Below are positions 22,035 to 32,573 of a stretch of 64,000 nt of DNA, piece after piece. Below the pieces are notes generated by a model that was not told the DNA's origin, ran no database searches, and saw only the letters and a program-made list of their open reading frames with translations. The stretch's first letter is position 1. Each line of letters opens with the position of its first letter. This stretch comes from Mycoplasmopsis bovis PG45 (GTDB lineage Bacteria > Bacillota_I > Bacilli_A > Mycoplasmatales > Metamycoplasmataceae): assembly GCF_000183385.1 (NCBI RefSeq), contig NC_014760.1, positions 868,001 to 932,000 on the forward strand. Direction: 5' to 3'. The position numbers were made by a program, and so were the translations under genes.

Positions 22035-22582
22035 GATTCTTAAAATAGACCAATTAGTTAAAAAAGACAATGATATATTTATTATTGAACAAAAAGTGCG
22101 TGATGACCATGATAGCACCAAAAAACGCGGCCAAATTGATAACTTTTTAAAGAAATACAATCATGTTAAAACTATCTATCCTATAAATAATATAGTCGGC
22201 ATTATGTGGTTTGTTGATGATAGTTTCAAGAAAAATAAAGGTTTCTACAATAATGAAATATCAAATTTAAATAAATATGATAGGAATCTTCATTTATTTT
22301 ATGGCAAGGAGCTTTTTGACTTTTTTAAACTTCCACAGATATGAGATGAGTTAATTGAACATCTCGAGAATTTTGAAAAACAAAATGAAGATTACTCATA
22401 TGATATGCAAGACTTTGAGTTATCACCAAATATTCTATCATCACTAATAAAACTGCCACTTAGACAATGAAGCAAACTAACATCAGATAAGGCCGAGTAC
22501 ATAAAATTAAGAAGCAAATTTTTTCCTAAAGGAAATACAATACAAAAAGCACTAGTTGAAAGAAAGAAGCTTGGTAAATAAA

Positions 22583-23707
22583 ATGAGTAATATAAAAACT
22601 AACATAATTATTAATGCCGACTGCATTGACGCATTAAAACAGTTGCCAGATAATAGCATAGATTTGATTTTTGCTGACCCGCCCTATTGAATGAGAACAA
22701 GCAATACTTTACTTAGGGTTGAAGGAACTAAGTTCAATGGTGTTGAAGATGAATGAGACAAATTTGAATCTAATGAAGATTATGCTAAGTTTACTAAGAA
22801 TTGATTAAGTGAGTGCTACAGAGTTTTAAAGAAAAATGGTTCATTTTGAGTTATAGGTGGAATGCAGTGTATTTATACAATTGGTGGAATAATGCAAGAA
22901 TTAGGTTTTTGGATAATAAATGATGTGATATGACACAAAACTAATCCGACCCCAAATTTTAAAGGTACTAGACTTCAAAATAGTCATGAAACATTGATTT
23001 GAGCTACTAAAAATCAAAGTTCAAAATACACATTTAACTATAAAACAGCCAAAGAGTTAAATATTAATGTTGCAGATTATAATAAAGGTAACCGCAAACA
23101 ATTAGGCAGTGTGTGGTCAATTTCTGTTGTAAATGGCAATGAACGCCTAAAAGATAATGAAGGAATAAAACTCCATAGCACACAAAAGCCAGAAGAACTT
23201 CTATATAAAATAATTAATATCAGTTCGAAAATTAATGATATAGTCCTAGATCCTTTTGCTGGGACTATGACAACTGGCAAAGTAGCGAAGCAAACAGGCA
23301 GAAAATACATAATGATAGAACAGGATGAAAAATATTGTCATTATGGTACAAACAGAATAGAAAAAACCAAAGAAAAAATAGGAGATATTGAATTAGCAAC
23401 CTTTGACATAAAGCCCTTAAAAGTAGGTCTAAAAGATATGATAGAAAATAGCTTTTTACACATTGGAGAGCAGTTTTATTTAAAAAACATTAATCACAAA
23501 AATGTTTATTTGAATTCTGATGGTAAGCTAACTGATGATAATGGACAAACTCTTGATATTCACTCAGGAGCCGCGCAGTTATCTAATAAAAAAGCACATA
23601 GAGTTAATGGTTTTGACTACTGATATGTTATTCGTGAAAATAAGCTTGTCTCAATTAATGAAATTAGAGAACTATATAGAGAACATTTATCTAAAGAGTC
23701 AATTTAA
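22583..23707 (+). CDS. HinfI/CcrM-like adenine-N6 DNA methyltransferase
   Basis: 374 aa, intact under code 4. Beta-class order: DPPY motif IV first (IFADPPYWMRTSN, residues about 32-37), then EWDKF, NDVIWHKTNP, HSTQKPEELLYK and the SAM motif DPFAGTMTTGKVA. The C-terminal 100 residues (LKVGLKDMIENSFLHIGEQFY to SINEIRELY) form the extra domain seen in M.HinfI and CcrM. The high similarity to M.HinfI over the catalytic part implies GANTC methylation. The gene lies 1 nt past the R gene remnant. With R disrupted it is now an orphan methylase; translation may still start from its own AAATAAAATG context or from IS-driven transcription. Confidence 0.93.
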
Positions 23708-23792
23708 AATCATTATTTTGCCCATTAATTCTATAAATTAGGCATATAGATTTTATTGTATGAAATATTATCTATTGCAACAATGTAAAACT

Positions 23793-23818
23793 AAAAGACA
23801 GTCCGCACGCTGTCTTTT
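23793..23818. terminator. Bidirectional terminator between M gene and MFS gene
   Basis: Nine-bp stem AAAAGACAG / CTGTCTTTT, loop of 8 nt, T-rich on both strands, between two convergent genes. Confidence 0.85.
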
Positions 23819-23842
23819 AATATTAGAAAAATTTGCCAAATA

Positions 23843-25126
23843 CTAATTATGCTTGCTTTGTATTTTGTCTTTTCTTTTTTTGTATGCTAAAGATGATACC
23901 AAAATGCCTGTAGCACAAGTAAAAACAATTAAAGAGTAAAACAAATAAGTATATAAATATCCTGCTTTGGTTGAAATTAAAGTGAATAAAACGCTAATCA
24001 TAGATGATAATAAAATTCTAAATACTATTGCTATCCCATTTTGCTTGTGAAAATGACTTTTACTAAAAAGTTCATATGATGTTGAATAATAGATAGAAAT
24101 AAATAGTGAATAAGTAAATTGTTGTAATGCAATTATTGAAACATATGATATTAAGTTTACTTTTGCTTCTGAATTTATAAAAAATAGTCAAACAAAGTTT
24201 AAGGTTCCTAATACAGCAATTATTGCTATAAATAGAGGCTTACTTTTTTTGATTTTTGACTGAAAAAAGTAAACAATAACAACACCTATCAGTGAAAAAG
24301 TCGCAAAAATTATAGAAAAGTAAAATCCTCAGTTATCAATTTTATATTCAGAGTTTCCAAAACTATTAAAGTACTGAGATAAACCAGAAGTGTTTGGAAA
24401 CAAGAATATTCCTATAAGAAGAGACCCAGACAAAATAAACACTCATGATTTTGCAAGATTTGATTTATCTTGCTTATTTTCAACATCTCCTGTGGATGTT
24501 GATGCACTAAATACAGTTGCTTCCTTATTAACTTTTAATGAGTAGTATAAAACTCCTGAAACTAAGTAAGTTATCATATTCATTGTTAATAGTCAGTAAA
24601 AACTTAGATTTTTAAATAAAAAGAATGATAGGATTGTTGAAGCGATAAAACCTAATGATGTTGCTAAAGAGTTTGTTGCATTAAACTTTTGCATTTGATC
24701 ATTATTGTCAGCAATAAAATAAATTATATTTTTTAGAAAAATAAATCTAAACGAGTGAATAAAACCTAACAACGTGCTAAAAGTTATTAAAATTATGGAT
24801 AAAGTTGTCTTCAAGTCATTATTGCTATCATCTTTATTTAATATAATAAACGTTATTAATGGTGGTATTAATATAGCAAAACTTAACAAATCACAAATTA
24901 ATAATATTAACTTATCACTTTTTACTTTCTTAACTATTTTAGAGCTAAATAAGTAAACTATGACTGATGGAAGTTGTAGCAATAGGTATAAAAATGTAAC
25001 CAGCCAAAGGTTGCCAGTAAATTTAAATATAAATATCGATGAGCCCAATTTAAATGCTTCTGATCCGATCAATGACAATGTCAGCGAGCTAGTGTATTTT
25101 AGATTGTTTATTTTAAATTTTGACAT
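23843..25126 (-). CDS. MFS-like membrane transporter
   Basis: 427 aa, about 10-12 hydrophobic segments. An N-terminal MFS-type pattern is visible: LTLSLIGSEAFKLGSSIFIFK, then a cytoplasmic loop FSSKIVKKVKSDKLILLICD at the position of the GxxxDRxGRR loop, though degenerate. The central loop is hydrophilic (TGDVENKQDKSN). ATG 25126 has CAGGAG upstream. It overlaps the end of a decayed gene at 25108-25538. Substrate unknown; related mycoplasma genes are often annotated as MFS efflux proteins. Confidence 0.75.
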
Positions 25127-25538
25127 AATAAAACTCCTGGTATCAGTGTGTAATAAATGCCTTTCTCAATAACAGTTGATTTCATTAAATATATTGAACT
25201 TACAGGTGTAGCAATTGTTATTGAATCAGCATTTCTTATTTTGGTTGCATCAATTGATGCTGAACCAAAATATAGTTCGTATGGAATTCCATAACCACTA
25301 CAAAATGTTGCGACTTAATTGATAAGTTTTTTAGTAAAAAATGTTTTCTTAAGCCAATTTTCTAACCAGATTCTATTGCTGGTGTGTTGACAGCCTGAAT
25401 ATTATTACACTTCGCTCACCCAAAAGTTAAATAGTTAATTTCAGAGTAAAGCTTTATAAGCATCTCATATCTTTTTGAGCTTATTGTTTTAATGAAATTA
25501 CTCTTAAATTTGTCAAAATTTGTTTTGCTTGTATCCAT
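25108..25538 (-). pseudogene. Decayed gene of unknown family
   Basis: From ATG 25538 the frame MDTSKTNFDKFKSNFIKTIS...RYEMLIKLY continues to a TAG after AVNTPAIESG. A different frame then carries coherent sequence (CSGYGIPYELYFGSAS, then IRNADSITIATPVSSIYLM and EKGIYYTLIPGVLL) to a stop at 25108, inside the MFS gene start. At least one nonsense change and one frameshift separate the pieces. The arrangement could fit an AbiEi-like or other small accessory protein, but I do not recognise it. No intact copy is in the window. Confidence 0.5.
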
Positions 25539-25641
25539 TATTTTGTCCACACTTTCATTTAAGCTAAAACTAATCAATTATAAGTATGTTTATTATTGTT
25601 GTTTAGAAAATGCAAAAATATGTGGAAAATCAGCATTAAAA

Positions 25642-25680
25642 AAATAAAGGATTTTAAAGTTTATTGCGCATCCTTTATTT
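25642..25680 (-). terminator. Terminator-like hairpin
   Basis: Eleven-bp arms AAATAAAGGAT / ATCCTTTATTT with a T7 run on the minus strand, after the remnant at 25734-26132. Confidence 0.6.
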
Positions 25681-25733
25681 AATTATTAATATTGGCAAAA
25701 TTGTTGTCATTTCGCCGACTTGTCTTTATTACG

Positions 25734-26132
25734 CTATAAAACAGCAAGAAACATAATTAAAAGCATTATAATCGGTACCAAAACCAACAACCAAAGCCAA
25801 TGATATTTATTATATTTGCTATTCTCATTGTTTGAATGATTGTTACTACTATTATTTATTGTTGGAATTTATCCGAGAGTTTTCTCCTGAAATATTAAAT
25901 TTACTGAATTACTATCATTAGTTTTATTAGAAAAGATATTTCGTAAAAATTCGAGAAGCGGAATATCTGTTTCTGGTTCAGGCTTAGTTATTTTTATATC
26001 TTTATTTTCATGCAGATCGCCCGTAAATGGATCTCTATAAAAATAATCATCTGCTACATTATTATATTTTCGGCATAGAATGTTAAAGCAATCATAATAG
26101 TCTAATTCGACCATTTTCTCAATGCCATCCAT
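25734..26132 (-). pseudogene. Remnant of a C-terminally membrane-anchored protein, in-frame stop
   Basis: ATG 26132 starts MDGIEKMVELDYYDCFNILC...; TAA at 25869-25871 interrupts after QEKTLG, but the same frame continues IPTINNSSNNHSNNEN and ends in a hydrophobic helix HWLWLLVLVPIIMLLIMFLA before TAG 25734-25736. The part after the TAA looks like a genuine Asn/Ser-rich stalk plus membrane anchor, so a nonsense mutation in a 132-codon gene, itself perhaps a shortened version of a longer surface protein, is the simplest reading. TATAAT lies 7 nt before the ATG. Family not recognised. Confidence 0.5.
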
Positions 26133-26273
26133 AATTTAATTATATTAGATTAAGTATGCTTGAAATTATCAACTAGCAACTATCGATATAGCCTTAGTGG
26201 AAATAAAACGCTAAGTCCTTATATTTATGCATATGCATCATTTCTAAAATGTACTTTCATGCAGATAATTTTT

Positions 26274-27554
26274 TTAATTTTTTAATGCGTTTATTGGAAG
26301 CACTATAATCCCATCATCTCTTTTATATGCTAAATTGCCTAGACCCACTATGATGCACTTTAAAACTGGCGCTTTTGCTCCACTATTAACCATATCATTG
26401 ATAGTTTTATTTAATTTTAAAGCTGCTTCGTTCACTGTATTTGAACCCAATTTTATTTCAAGCGCTGCTCAGTCTCCGCCACTAAGCTCAATTATTGCAT
26501 CTATTTCATTACCTCTATAGTCTTGATAATGATATACTTCAGCATCCATTGCCCTAGCATAAATTTTTAAGTCCCTGACAACCAATGATTCAAACAAAAT
26601 ACCATATAAATTAGGATCTTTGGTTAATTTATCAGCAGTCAAATTTAACATTGCACACGCTATTGAAGGATCGCTAAAATATCTTTTTTCTAGCTGTTTA
26701 ACCCTTAATGATGAGCAATAATTTGGTGCGTAAGGTTCTAAATTATCAAATAAAAACATTTTGTTTAAAAATTCTAAATATTTTGACAAGGTTGGTCTAG
26801 ATACTTTATTAGTTTCGTTTTGAGATATATCATCAATTATCGAACGCTCTGATACTGTAGTTGATACATTTCTGGCTAGTGACTTTAAAATTAATTTAAC
26901 TTTATCCAAATCAAACCTATTTCCTTCTTCGTCAACTAATTGCTGATTCAAAATTGAGTTAATGTACTGTCTTGCTACTAAGTGTGATTCTGATAAATCA
27001 TTATCGATGCTGCTAGGTCAACCCCCTCTTATTATTAATTTAGCCAACATATCAAAACCCAGTTCCTCAACATACATAGGTTCGAAATTATCGTTATTAT
27101 TGCACAAATCCGCCAAGGATATTTTTCCAGAAGACTCTCCAGATTCATATAAACTCATAGTATTCATTCTTAGTCTTGCAATTCTTCCAGCACCACTATG
27201 CAAAATACCTTTATATTTTGGCGTAGATGAACCAGTTAATATAAATAAACCATTTTCACCAATTTCATCAACCGTCGCTCTTACTGCATCTCAAATTGCA
27301 GGAGCCTCTTGTCACTCATCTATCATTCTAGGATTTTGTCCAGATAGTATTGATTGAGGATTTAAATTAGCTAACTGCCTATTTGCAAAATTATTATATG
27401 GGCTGCCTACTAAAAATTCACTTTTGGAAGCATATCTTGAAGTTCAAGTTTTACCACATCATTTTGGCCCTTCAATACAGATTGCGCCAGCAATCTTGAG
27501 ATATCTTTGAATAACATTATCTATAACTCTTGGTCTATATAATTTTTCCTTCAT
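26274..27554 (-). CDS. AAA_14 / DUF4143 ATPase
   Basis: 426 aa. Walker A EGPKWCGKTW near residue 33, Walker B-like PRMIDEWQEAPAIWD, sensor region LFILTGSST, then a winged-helix stretch (NKVSRPTLSKYLEFLNKM) and a C-terminal DUF4143 nuclease-like part with EVYHYQDYRGNEIDAII and AALEIKLG. The last pair (D...E-x-K) resembles a PD-(D/E)xK core. Such proteins occur in many genomes as single genes or near toxin-antitoxin and mobile regions; the role is not established. AAGG precedes ATG 27554. Directly upstream lie four 23-bp direct repeats, suggesting it is controlled by a repeat-binding protein, possibly itself. Confidence 0.85.
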
Positions 27555-27580
27555 AATTACTTGCCTTTTGTTGGATAATT

Positions 27581-27672
27581 TACCAAATTTTGATTAGAAA
27601 CTTTACCAATTTTTATATAAAAATTTTACCAAATTTTCATAAAATATTTTGCCATATTTCCTAATTTATGTT
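27581..27672. repeat. Four 23-bp imperfect direct repeats upstream of the DUF4143 ATPase
   Basis: taccaaatttt or a close variant starts at 27581, 27604 and 27627, and tgccatattt at 27650, an exact 23-bp step each time. On the minus strand the core reads AAAATTTGGTA. A TATATAAAA element lies within unit 2, so the array covers the likely promoter and begins 27 nt before the start codon. Confidence 0.75.
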
Positions 27673-27801
27673 CAGCACAATGATTTTTTGAATGTATTAG
27701 TTTCAAATAAAACAACGTTAATTTGTCTAAGATAAAGCAATAATTTTCCCTAATATTTCTGTTTTATGGTGTTTTTAACTTGTGACAAATCAATGTAAAA
27801 A

Positions 27802-27825
27802 ATCACACATAACAATATATGTGAT
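27802..27825 (-). terminator. Terminator after rnhB
   Basis: Stem ATCACA(C)ATA / TATATGTGAT with one mismatch, then TTTTTTA on the minus strand. The stretch 27555-27867 holds this hairpin and the 23-bp repeats and no gene. Confidence 0.75.
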
Positions 27826-27867
27826 GTTGCATAAATATTCTTCTTTGTTCAAAATAATTTATGTGTT

Positions 27868-28491
27868 TTATCTATTTTCCTTGGCTTGCTCAAAAATACT
27901 CATTGCCTTTATAACATTTTTATATGTTAATCTGTGTTCAGCAGTTACGCCATATTTAATTATTGCGTCAGTATGTTTTTTTGTGCAATATCCTTTATGT
28001 TTTTCAAATTCATATTCTTTATATTTGTCAGCAATTTTAATCATATATCTGTCTCTAGTGACTTTAGCTAAAATAGAAGCACAAGCAACATTGAAGCTTA
28101 TGGAATCGCCCTTAACTAAATTGATTTGTTTAATGTCTAAGTGGTCAATTTTTTCAAAGTCCGTAATAACTACTTCAGGCTTAGCATTTAATGAATCAAT
28201 GCAAATTTTCATACCATTCTTAGAGCTTTGCTTTGGATTATACTCATCCACATATGATGCTGGTAGCGTAAGAATATAATAATCAATGCAATTGTCTATA
28301 ATTTCATCAAAAAGTATCTCTCTTTGTTTTGGACTAAGCTTTTTTGAATCATTTATTCTTTCATTAACATAATTCTTAGGCATTATTACAGACGCAACAA
28401 CTAACGGCCCAGCACAACATCCTCTTCCTGCTTCATCCACCCCAGCAATAAGTTTATAATCTTTGAAATTTTTAAACTCGTAATCTAACAT
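27868..28491 (-). CDS. rnhB: Ribonuclease HII
   Basis: 207 aa. The N-terminal motif IAGVDEAGRGCCAGPLVVA carries the first catalytic Asp and Glu, VITDFEKID the next Asp, and the Asp after KVTRD in SILAKVTRDRYM completes the set. It removes ribonucleotides and RNA primers from RNA-DNA hybrids. It follows the membrane-protein gene at 28516 by 24 bp. Confidence 0.95.
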   Translation of the reverse strand: MLDYEFKNFKDYKLIAGVDEAGRGCCAGPLVVASVIMPKNYVNERINDSKKLSPKQREILFDEIIDNCIDYYILTLPASYVDEYNPKQSSKNGMKICIDSLNAKPEVVITDFEKIDHLDIKQINLVKGDSISFNVACASILAKVTRDRYMIKIADKYKEYEFEKHKGYCTKKHTDAIIKYGVTAEHRLTYKNVIKAMSIFEQAKENR

Positions 28492-28515
28492 TTTACGTCC
28501 TTAAAAGAAAATGAA

Positions 28516-29574
28516 CTAGTTAAGTTCATTCTTCTTTTGACTATCATCATTTTCAGAAATTTCTCTTGCTTCTGCTTCAACTATTTCAGCATCTGAGCCC
28601 GTTTTATTGACATTTTCATTATTTTTAACATTTTCTTTTTCAGCGCGCTTCTTTGCCTCTTGTTGCTCTAAAATATCTAAAATCAAATTGGCTAAAGCCG
28701 CTTTTTCCATACTTTGATAGCCGGAAATATATAACTTTTGAGCAGCATCATAAAGTTTTTCGTTTGGTAAATTCATTAAACGTTCATAGTTCTTTTCTCT
28801 AGCTATCTTAGCTGGATTAGCTTCATTATTGTTGTCGTCTGTCTTTTCATTAAATTCTTCTGATTCATTCTCGCCTTCTGCTGAATAACTACCAGACTCA
28901 TTAGTTTTAGAACTTAAATCCCCACCAAAAGCAGCTTGAATATTTTGAACAAGTTCTCTAAGTTCAGGATTGTCTTCTAGTTGCTTTTGAGCTTCTTCAT
29001 ATTTTTGAACAGTAATGTATGCAGCCTTAATAAACATATATTTTCTAACAAAGACAAAGTATGCCACAGCTAAAATAATTGTAAATAAAATAGTTAGTAT
29101 CATTCTTACTAAAATGTAGGTACTAAAATCCTTTATGCCTGAGGCATTAATATCTCTGCCTTGAATAATTGCAGACACTGAATTTCATATATTAACAAAT
29201 AAAATTATGAAGTAAATAGTTAGTGGTCAAGTATAAATTTTTGCAAAGTTTTTTTTCTTATATCCCTGTAAAACAGATATAAACATTAAAATTGTAGAAA
29301 CTATAATACCAGCGGATGCTACATATTTAAATATTATTCAAAATAAGTGCATACTTTTCATATAGTCAGGCGAAAATCCTTTTGGTGGGTTTTCTTCAAA
29401 TGCTTGACCAGCAACTTTAATGTATGCAAGGTCAAACGAAGCCATAACTATAAAGTACAAAATAAGCAAGATAAACGAGACAAAGGTTGCAATGAAAATT
29501 GGGCGAAAAGTTTTCTTTTCATGTTTTCATAATCCATCGAACGATGCTTCAAATCTGAAGTGGTTATCAAACAT
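28516..29574 (-). CDS. Conserved-type mycoplasma membrane protein, four helices plus coiled tail
   Basis: 352 aa. Four hydrophobic segments fill the first 185 residues (ATFVSFILLILYFIVMASF; YVASAGIIVSTILMFISVL; IYFIILFVNIWNSVSAII; ILTILFTIILAVAYFVFV). The remaining half is cytoplasmic-type, acidic and Glu/Asn/Lys rich, with a helical segment ERLMNLPNEKLYDAAQKLYI and a likely coiled-coil near ILEQQEAKKRAEKENVKN. Start MFDNHFRFEASFDGLW at 29574 with AAGGAG upstream. It sits between rluD-like and rnhB genes, likely co-transcribed. Function unknown. Confidence 0.75.
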
Positions 29575-29621
29575 ATTTCTCCTTAGGGAAAATATTAATA
29601 TTATTTCTAAATAATATATTA

Positions 29622-30539
29622 TTAATTGTCATTTTTTAATAATTCATAATCATATTCAGCAATATCAAACTCGCTAGGTATATCAGAGTATACATCAACC
29701 TGTTTTTTTGAAATTGGATGTATGAAGCTTAGTCTATAAGCATGCAGTCTTTGATTAAAATCATCAACATGCGAACCATAAATATTATCACCATAAACGG
29801 GGTGCTTGATATAGGCTAAATGTACTCTAATTTGATGTGTTCTTCCTGTTTCTAACTCACATTTCACCAATGAATAAGGTTTATTATCTATATAAAAAGT
29901 TTTTAACAAATGAACATATGTTACAGAGCTCTTTCCATCTTTATGTATGCTCATTAATTTTCTATTCTTAGCATCCCTTTGAATTGGCAAGTTAATTTTT
30001 GTAACTTTATTAGGCAAAATGCCTTTGCAAATTGCAATATAAGTACGCTTAATTTGATGATTTTTTAGCATTTTAGCTAACTCATTATGTGTTTCATTAT
30101 CCTTAGCAATAATTAATAATCCACTAGTATCTTTATCAATTCTGTGTACTATTCCTAGGCGTAATAGTCCATTTGTGTCTGATAAATTATTTTTAAAATG
30201 ATACATAAGAGCATTAACTAATGTGTCATTTAAATGGCCTGGTGCAGGGTGTACAACTAGCCCGCTAGGTTTGTTCAAGACTAAAAGGTTATCATCTTCG
30301 TACCTAATGTCTAATGGCATATTGACTGCTTCAATGTTTGTTTCTTTTTCAAGCAATCTCAAAATGGTTATAACCATTCCTTCACGCACCATATAGTTAG
30401 GTTTTCTGACAAATTTTTTATCGTCAATATAAACAGCTTCTTGCTCAATTAAAGCTTTTGCATCGTTTCTAGTGATTTCTGAATTATCGCTTATGTATTT
30501 GTCAATTCTTTCTTTATATTTAACTTCTAATTGAATCAT
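29622..30539 (-). CDS. RluD-family 23S rRNA pseudouridine synthase
   Basis: 305 aa. An S4 domain (residues 10-65, KYISDNSEITRNDAKALIE) is followed by the catalytic domain with NKPSGLVVHPAPGH and the catalytic-Asp motif GIVHRIDKDTSGLL, then ETGRTHQIRVHL. Family RluA/RluD; target uridines in 23S rRNA are likely but cannot be fixed. Minus-strand unit continuing into the membrane protein and rnhB. Confidence 0.92.
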   Translation of the reverse strand: MIQLEVKYKERIDKYISDNSEITRNDAKALIEQEAVYIDDKKFVRKPNYMVREGMVITILRLLEKETNIEAVNMPLDIRYEDDNLLVLNKPSGLVVHPAPGHLNDTLVNALMYHFKNNLSDTNGLLRLGIVHRIDKDTSGLLIIAKDNETHNELAKMLKNHQIKRTYIAICKGILPNKVTKINLPIQRDAKNRKLMSIHKDGKSSVTYVHLLKTFYIDNKPYSLVKCELETGRTHQIRVHLAYIKHPVYGDNIYGSHVDDFNQRLHAYRLSFIHPISKKQVDVYSDIPSEFDIAEYDYELLKNDN

Positions 30540-30573
30540 ATATTTTCCAATTATAAATTATTAGTTAAATATT

Positions 30574-31242
30574 TTAATTAACTAATCAAGGACAAAATAC
30601 TAAGAAAGAGCACACAACATTAATTAATATAAGCAATACAACTGGGAATTTCTTTTTATACATAATTGATGAGAATATGACTGTAAATAAGACATAAATA
30701 AACAATATTGGCATACCTATTTTTTCAAAATATTGAGCCTTTATCTTCATATTATTTACTTTTGCATACTCGCTAATCGACTTATTAAAAATAACTTGTG
30801 GAAATGCTATTCCTATTAAAAGTTGAATAATTAAGGCACCAATAATGCCTACAATTATTGGGTTCATAATTTTTACTAATCCTTGCAAAAATGGAGACTT
30901 GTTCTTGCTAGTCATTAGTTTCATTGAAAAGTACATTGCTAAAAATGGAACCAAAACAAATGTTAGATAAGTGAAAAATGTAAATATAAATCCTCATCAA
31001 TGACCATTTGCTACTAAATAACCAGAAGCAAAAGCTAATTTAGTTGAAAAAACACCAGGTGTAGCATTACTGATTGTAAATAAATTAGATATTGTTTGGC
31101 TGTCAATATTTGTGCCAAAATGGCTGTTCAAAAATTCCCAAAGTCAGCTAAATATTGGCATAAAAATCTGTCCGCCACCAAATACAGATAAGCTGATAAA
31201 TATAATAAACACAATGGTGGTCAAAATCATTAAAAAGGTCAT
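30574..31242 (-). CDS. Chromate-transporter-family protein, half-size (B)
   Basis: 222 aa, six or so helices. The family pattern FGGGQIFMPIFSWLWEF, then FTISNATPGVFSTKLAFASGY, matches the CHR domain. The true end is TAA 30574-30576; an apparent stop at 30586 is TGA for Trp. Its ATG shares one nucleotide with the stop of the partner gene (TAATG). Half-size CHR proteins work as a pair. The physiological substrate in mycoplasmas is unknown and need not be chromate. Confidence 0.85.
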
Positions 31243-31895
31243 TATCTACCACCTTCCTTGTGATTTTTATGTGTATCAATCAAATCAGCTTTATTATTCT
31301 TTTTGTTTCTGATTACTTTTTTGCGCGAAAAGTAAACTATTGTAAAAATCAACATAATAGTTACCATGATAATAACTGGCATATTATATGGAGCCGGAAC
31401 AAAAAGAGCATAAACAAAGGTTATTAAAAACAATACAAACCATAGTCACTGCTTTATGGCTTTTAATCCCTTTTTAACATAGTTATAAATGAATACTATT
31501 AAAGAGCCTATGATTGTTGATAAAACTGCAACTTCTATTACAAAAAGATACTTTAGAGGAATGTATTTAGTAAAGTAAAAAATTAAAAATCCGAAAATTA
31601 CATGTGGCAATACACCAAATACTATAACAATCATTGCCTTTCAAAATCCAAGTGTCTTAAAAGCAATATAACTCAATGCTTCAATAACAGATGCACCAGG
31701 GAGCATATTAGTTAATATAACATTTTCTTCAAACTCTTTTTCACTTAGTCAGCGATATTTATCAACTGAATATCTTTTAAAAATTGGCAATAAAGCATTT
31801 CCACCACCAAAGCCTATGAACGATGTAAAAATAATGAATCAAAGAACTCTTCAAAATGATGGCTTAACTCTTTGTGACATTTCTTCTTTGTGCAT
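31242..31895 (-). CDS. Chromate-transporter-family protein, half-size (A)
   Basis: 217 aa. N-terminal CHR signature FTSFIGFGGGNALLPIF followed by EFEENVILTNMLPGASVIEALSY. About five membrane segments and a basic hydrophilic C-terminus (SRKKVIRNKKNNKADLIDTH). ATG 31895 follows trmB by 6 nt with the RBS AAAGGTGAG inside the trmB end. Forms a pair with the downstream gene, as in Bacillus short-chain CHR proteins. Confidence 0.85.
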
Positions 31896-31901
31896 TAGTT
31901 A

Positions 31902-32519
31902 TTACTCACCTTTTTGCGCAAATATAAAATTAATATTTTTACCTTTAGCTGATCACTTCTTTTCATAACCAGTTTGGTAATTGTCATAATTATGTGTAGT
32001 TTTATGTAAATCTGTGCCAAAGTCTATAATACTTCAGTGACTGTTTTGCAGGGACATAAGTGAAAATTCATAAAGATTGTCATTATCACTTTTAAATTTT
32101 AAAATACCGTCTTTAGCAAGAATTTTTTTGTATTTTTCTAAAAATGTAGGATGTGTAAGTCGTCTTTTTTCATGTCTAGCCTTAGGCCAAGGATCGCTAA
32201 ATGTTAATCAAATAACTTTGCACTCTCCTTCAAAAAGCTCATCCATTTTATTTGCATCATCAATTAATATTTTGAAATTAGAAAGTTTGTATTCATTGGC
32301 CTTAGAAATACATTTAGCAGCAACAGTTGCATATTTTTCTAGACCAATAAACTTTAAATCAGGATGAGCCTTTGCTAATTCAACAATCATCTCACCCTTA
32401 CCCATACCAATTTCTAACACTGTTTTATCATCAAGCAAAATTTTTGAATTACTCTGTTTTATAAGATAATTAGACAATTCTAACTTGCTCTCGGCATTTT
32501 TATCATAACGCAATCTCAT
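31902..32519 (-). CDS. trmB: tRNA (guanine-N7-)-methyltransferase
   Basis: 205 aa. SAM motif [29 protein letters not shown], then [20 protein letters not shown] and the C-terminal YEKKW are diagnostic of TrmB, which makes m7G46 in tRNA. Followed closely by the CHR pair on the minus strand. Confidence 0.95.
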
Positions 32520-32538
32520 TTATATAAATTCTATCAAA

Positions 32539-32564
32539 AAGCAGTGGAAATTATTCCACTGCTT
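32539..32564 (-). terminator. Terminator after the 71-aa gene
   Basis: Stem AAGCAGTGGAA-type, pairing GCAGTGGAA with TTCCACTGC around loop ATTA, then TTTTTGATAG on the minus strand. Confidence 0.75.
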
Positions 32565-32573
32565 GAATTAATA

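Larger units (their letters stand above)
20235..22581 (+). pseudogene. HinfI/HpyAIV-type restriction endonuclease gene, split by an IS30 element
   Basis: The 5' part runs from GTG 20235 (AGAGG 6 nt upstream) to 20512; the 3' part from 22041 to TAA 22579-22581. Removing the element and one copy of the flanking GATTCT joins the codons gag-att-ctt-aaa in frame and gives one 272-aa protein. It contains NPNRYVGVFRITGAKAK, a likely catalytic core DIFIIEQKVRDDHDSTKKRG, and WFVDDSFKKNKGFYN. The length and the adjacent M.HinfI-like gene, whose ATG is 1 nt past this stop, identify it as the cognate endonuclease of a GANTC system. That specificity is inferred from the methylase. As it stands only an N-terminal fragment of about 93 native residues can be made. 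Confidence 0.8.

Noticed and set aside
25734-25744. Copy of the CTATAAAACAG motif as a promoter for a + strand gene
   Set aside because: It overlaps the end of the remnant at 25734-26132 and no + strand gene follows; counted as an occurrence but not as a promoter.
30586-30588. Apparent stop codon of the half-size CHR gene
   Set aside because: It is TGA, read as Trp; translation continues to TAA 30574-30576. The same applies to 38093 in tmk.
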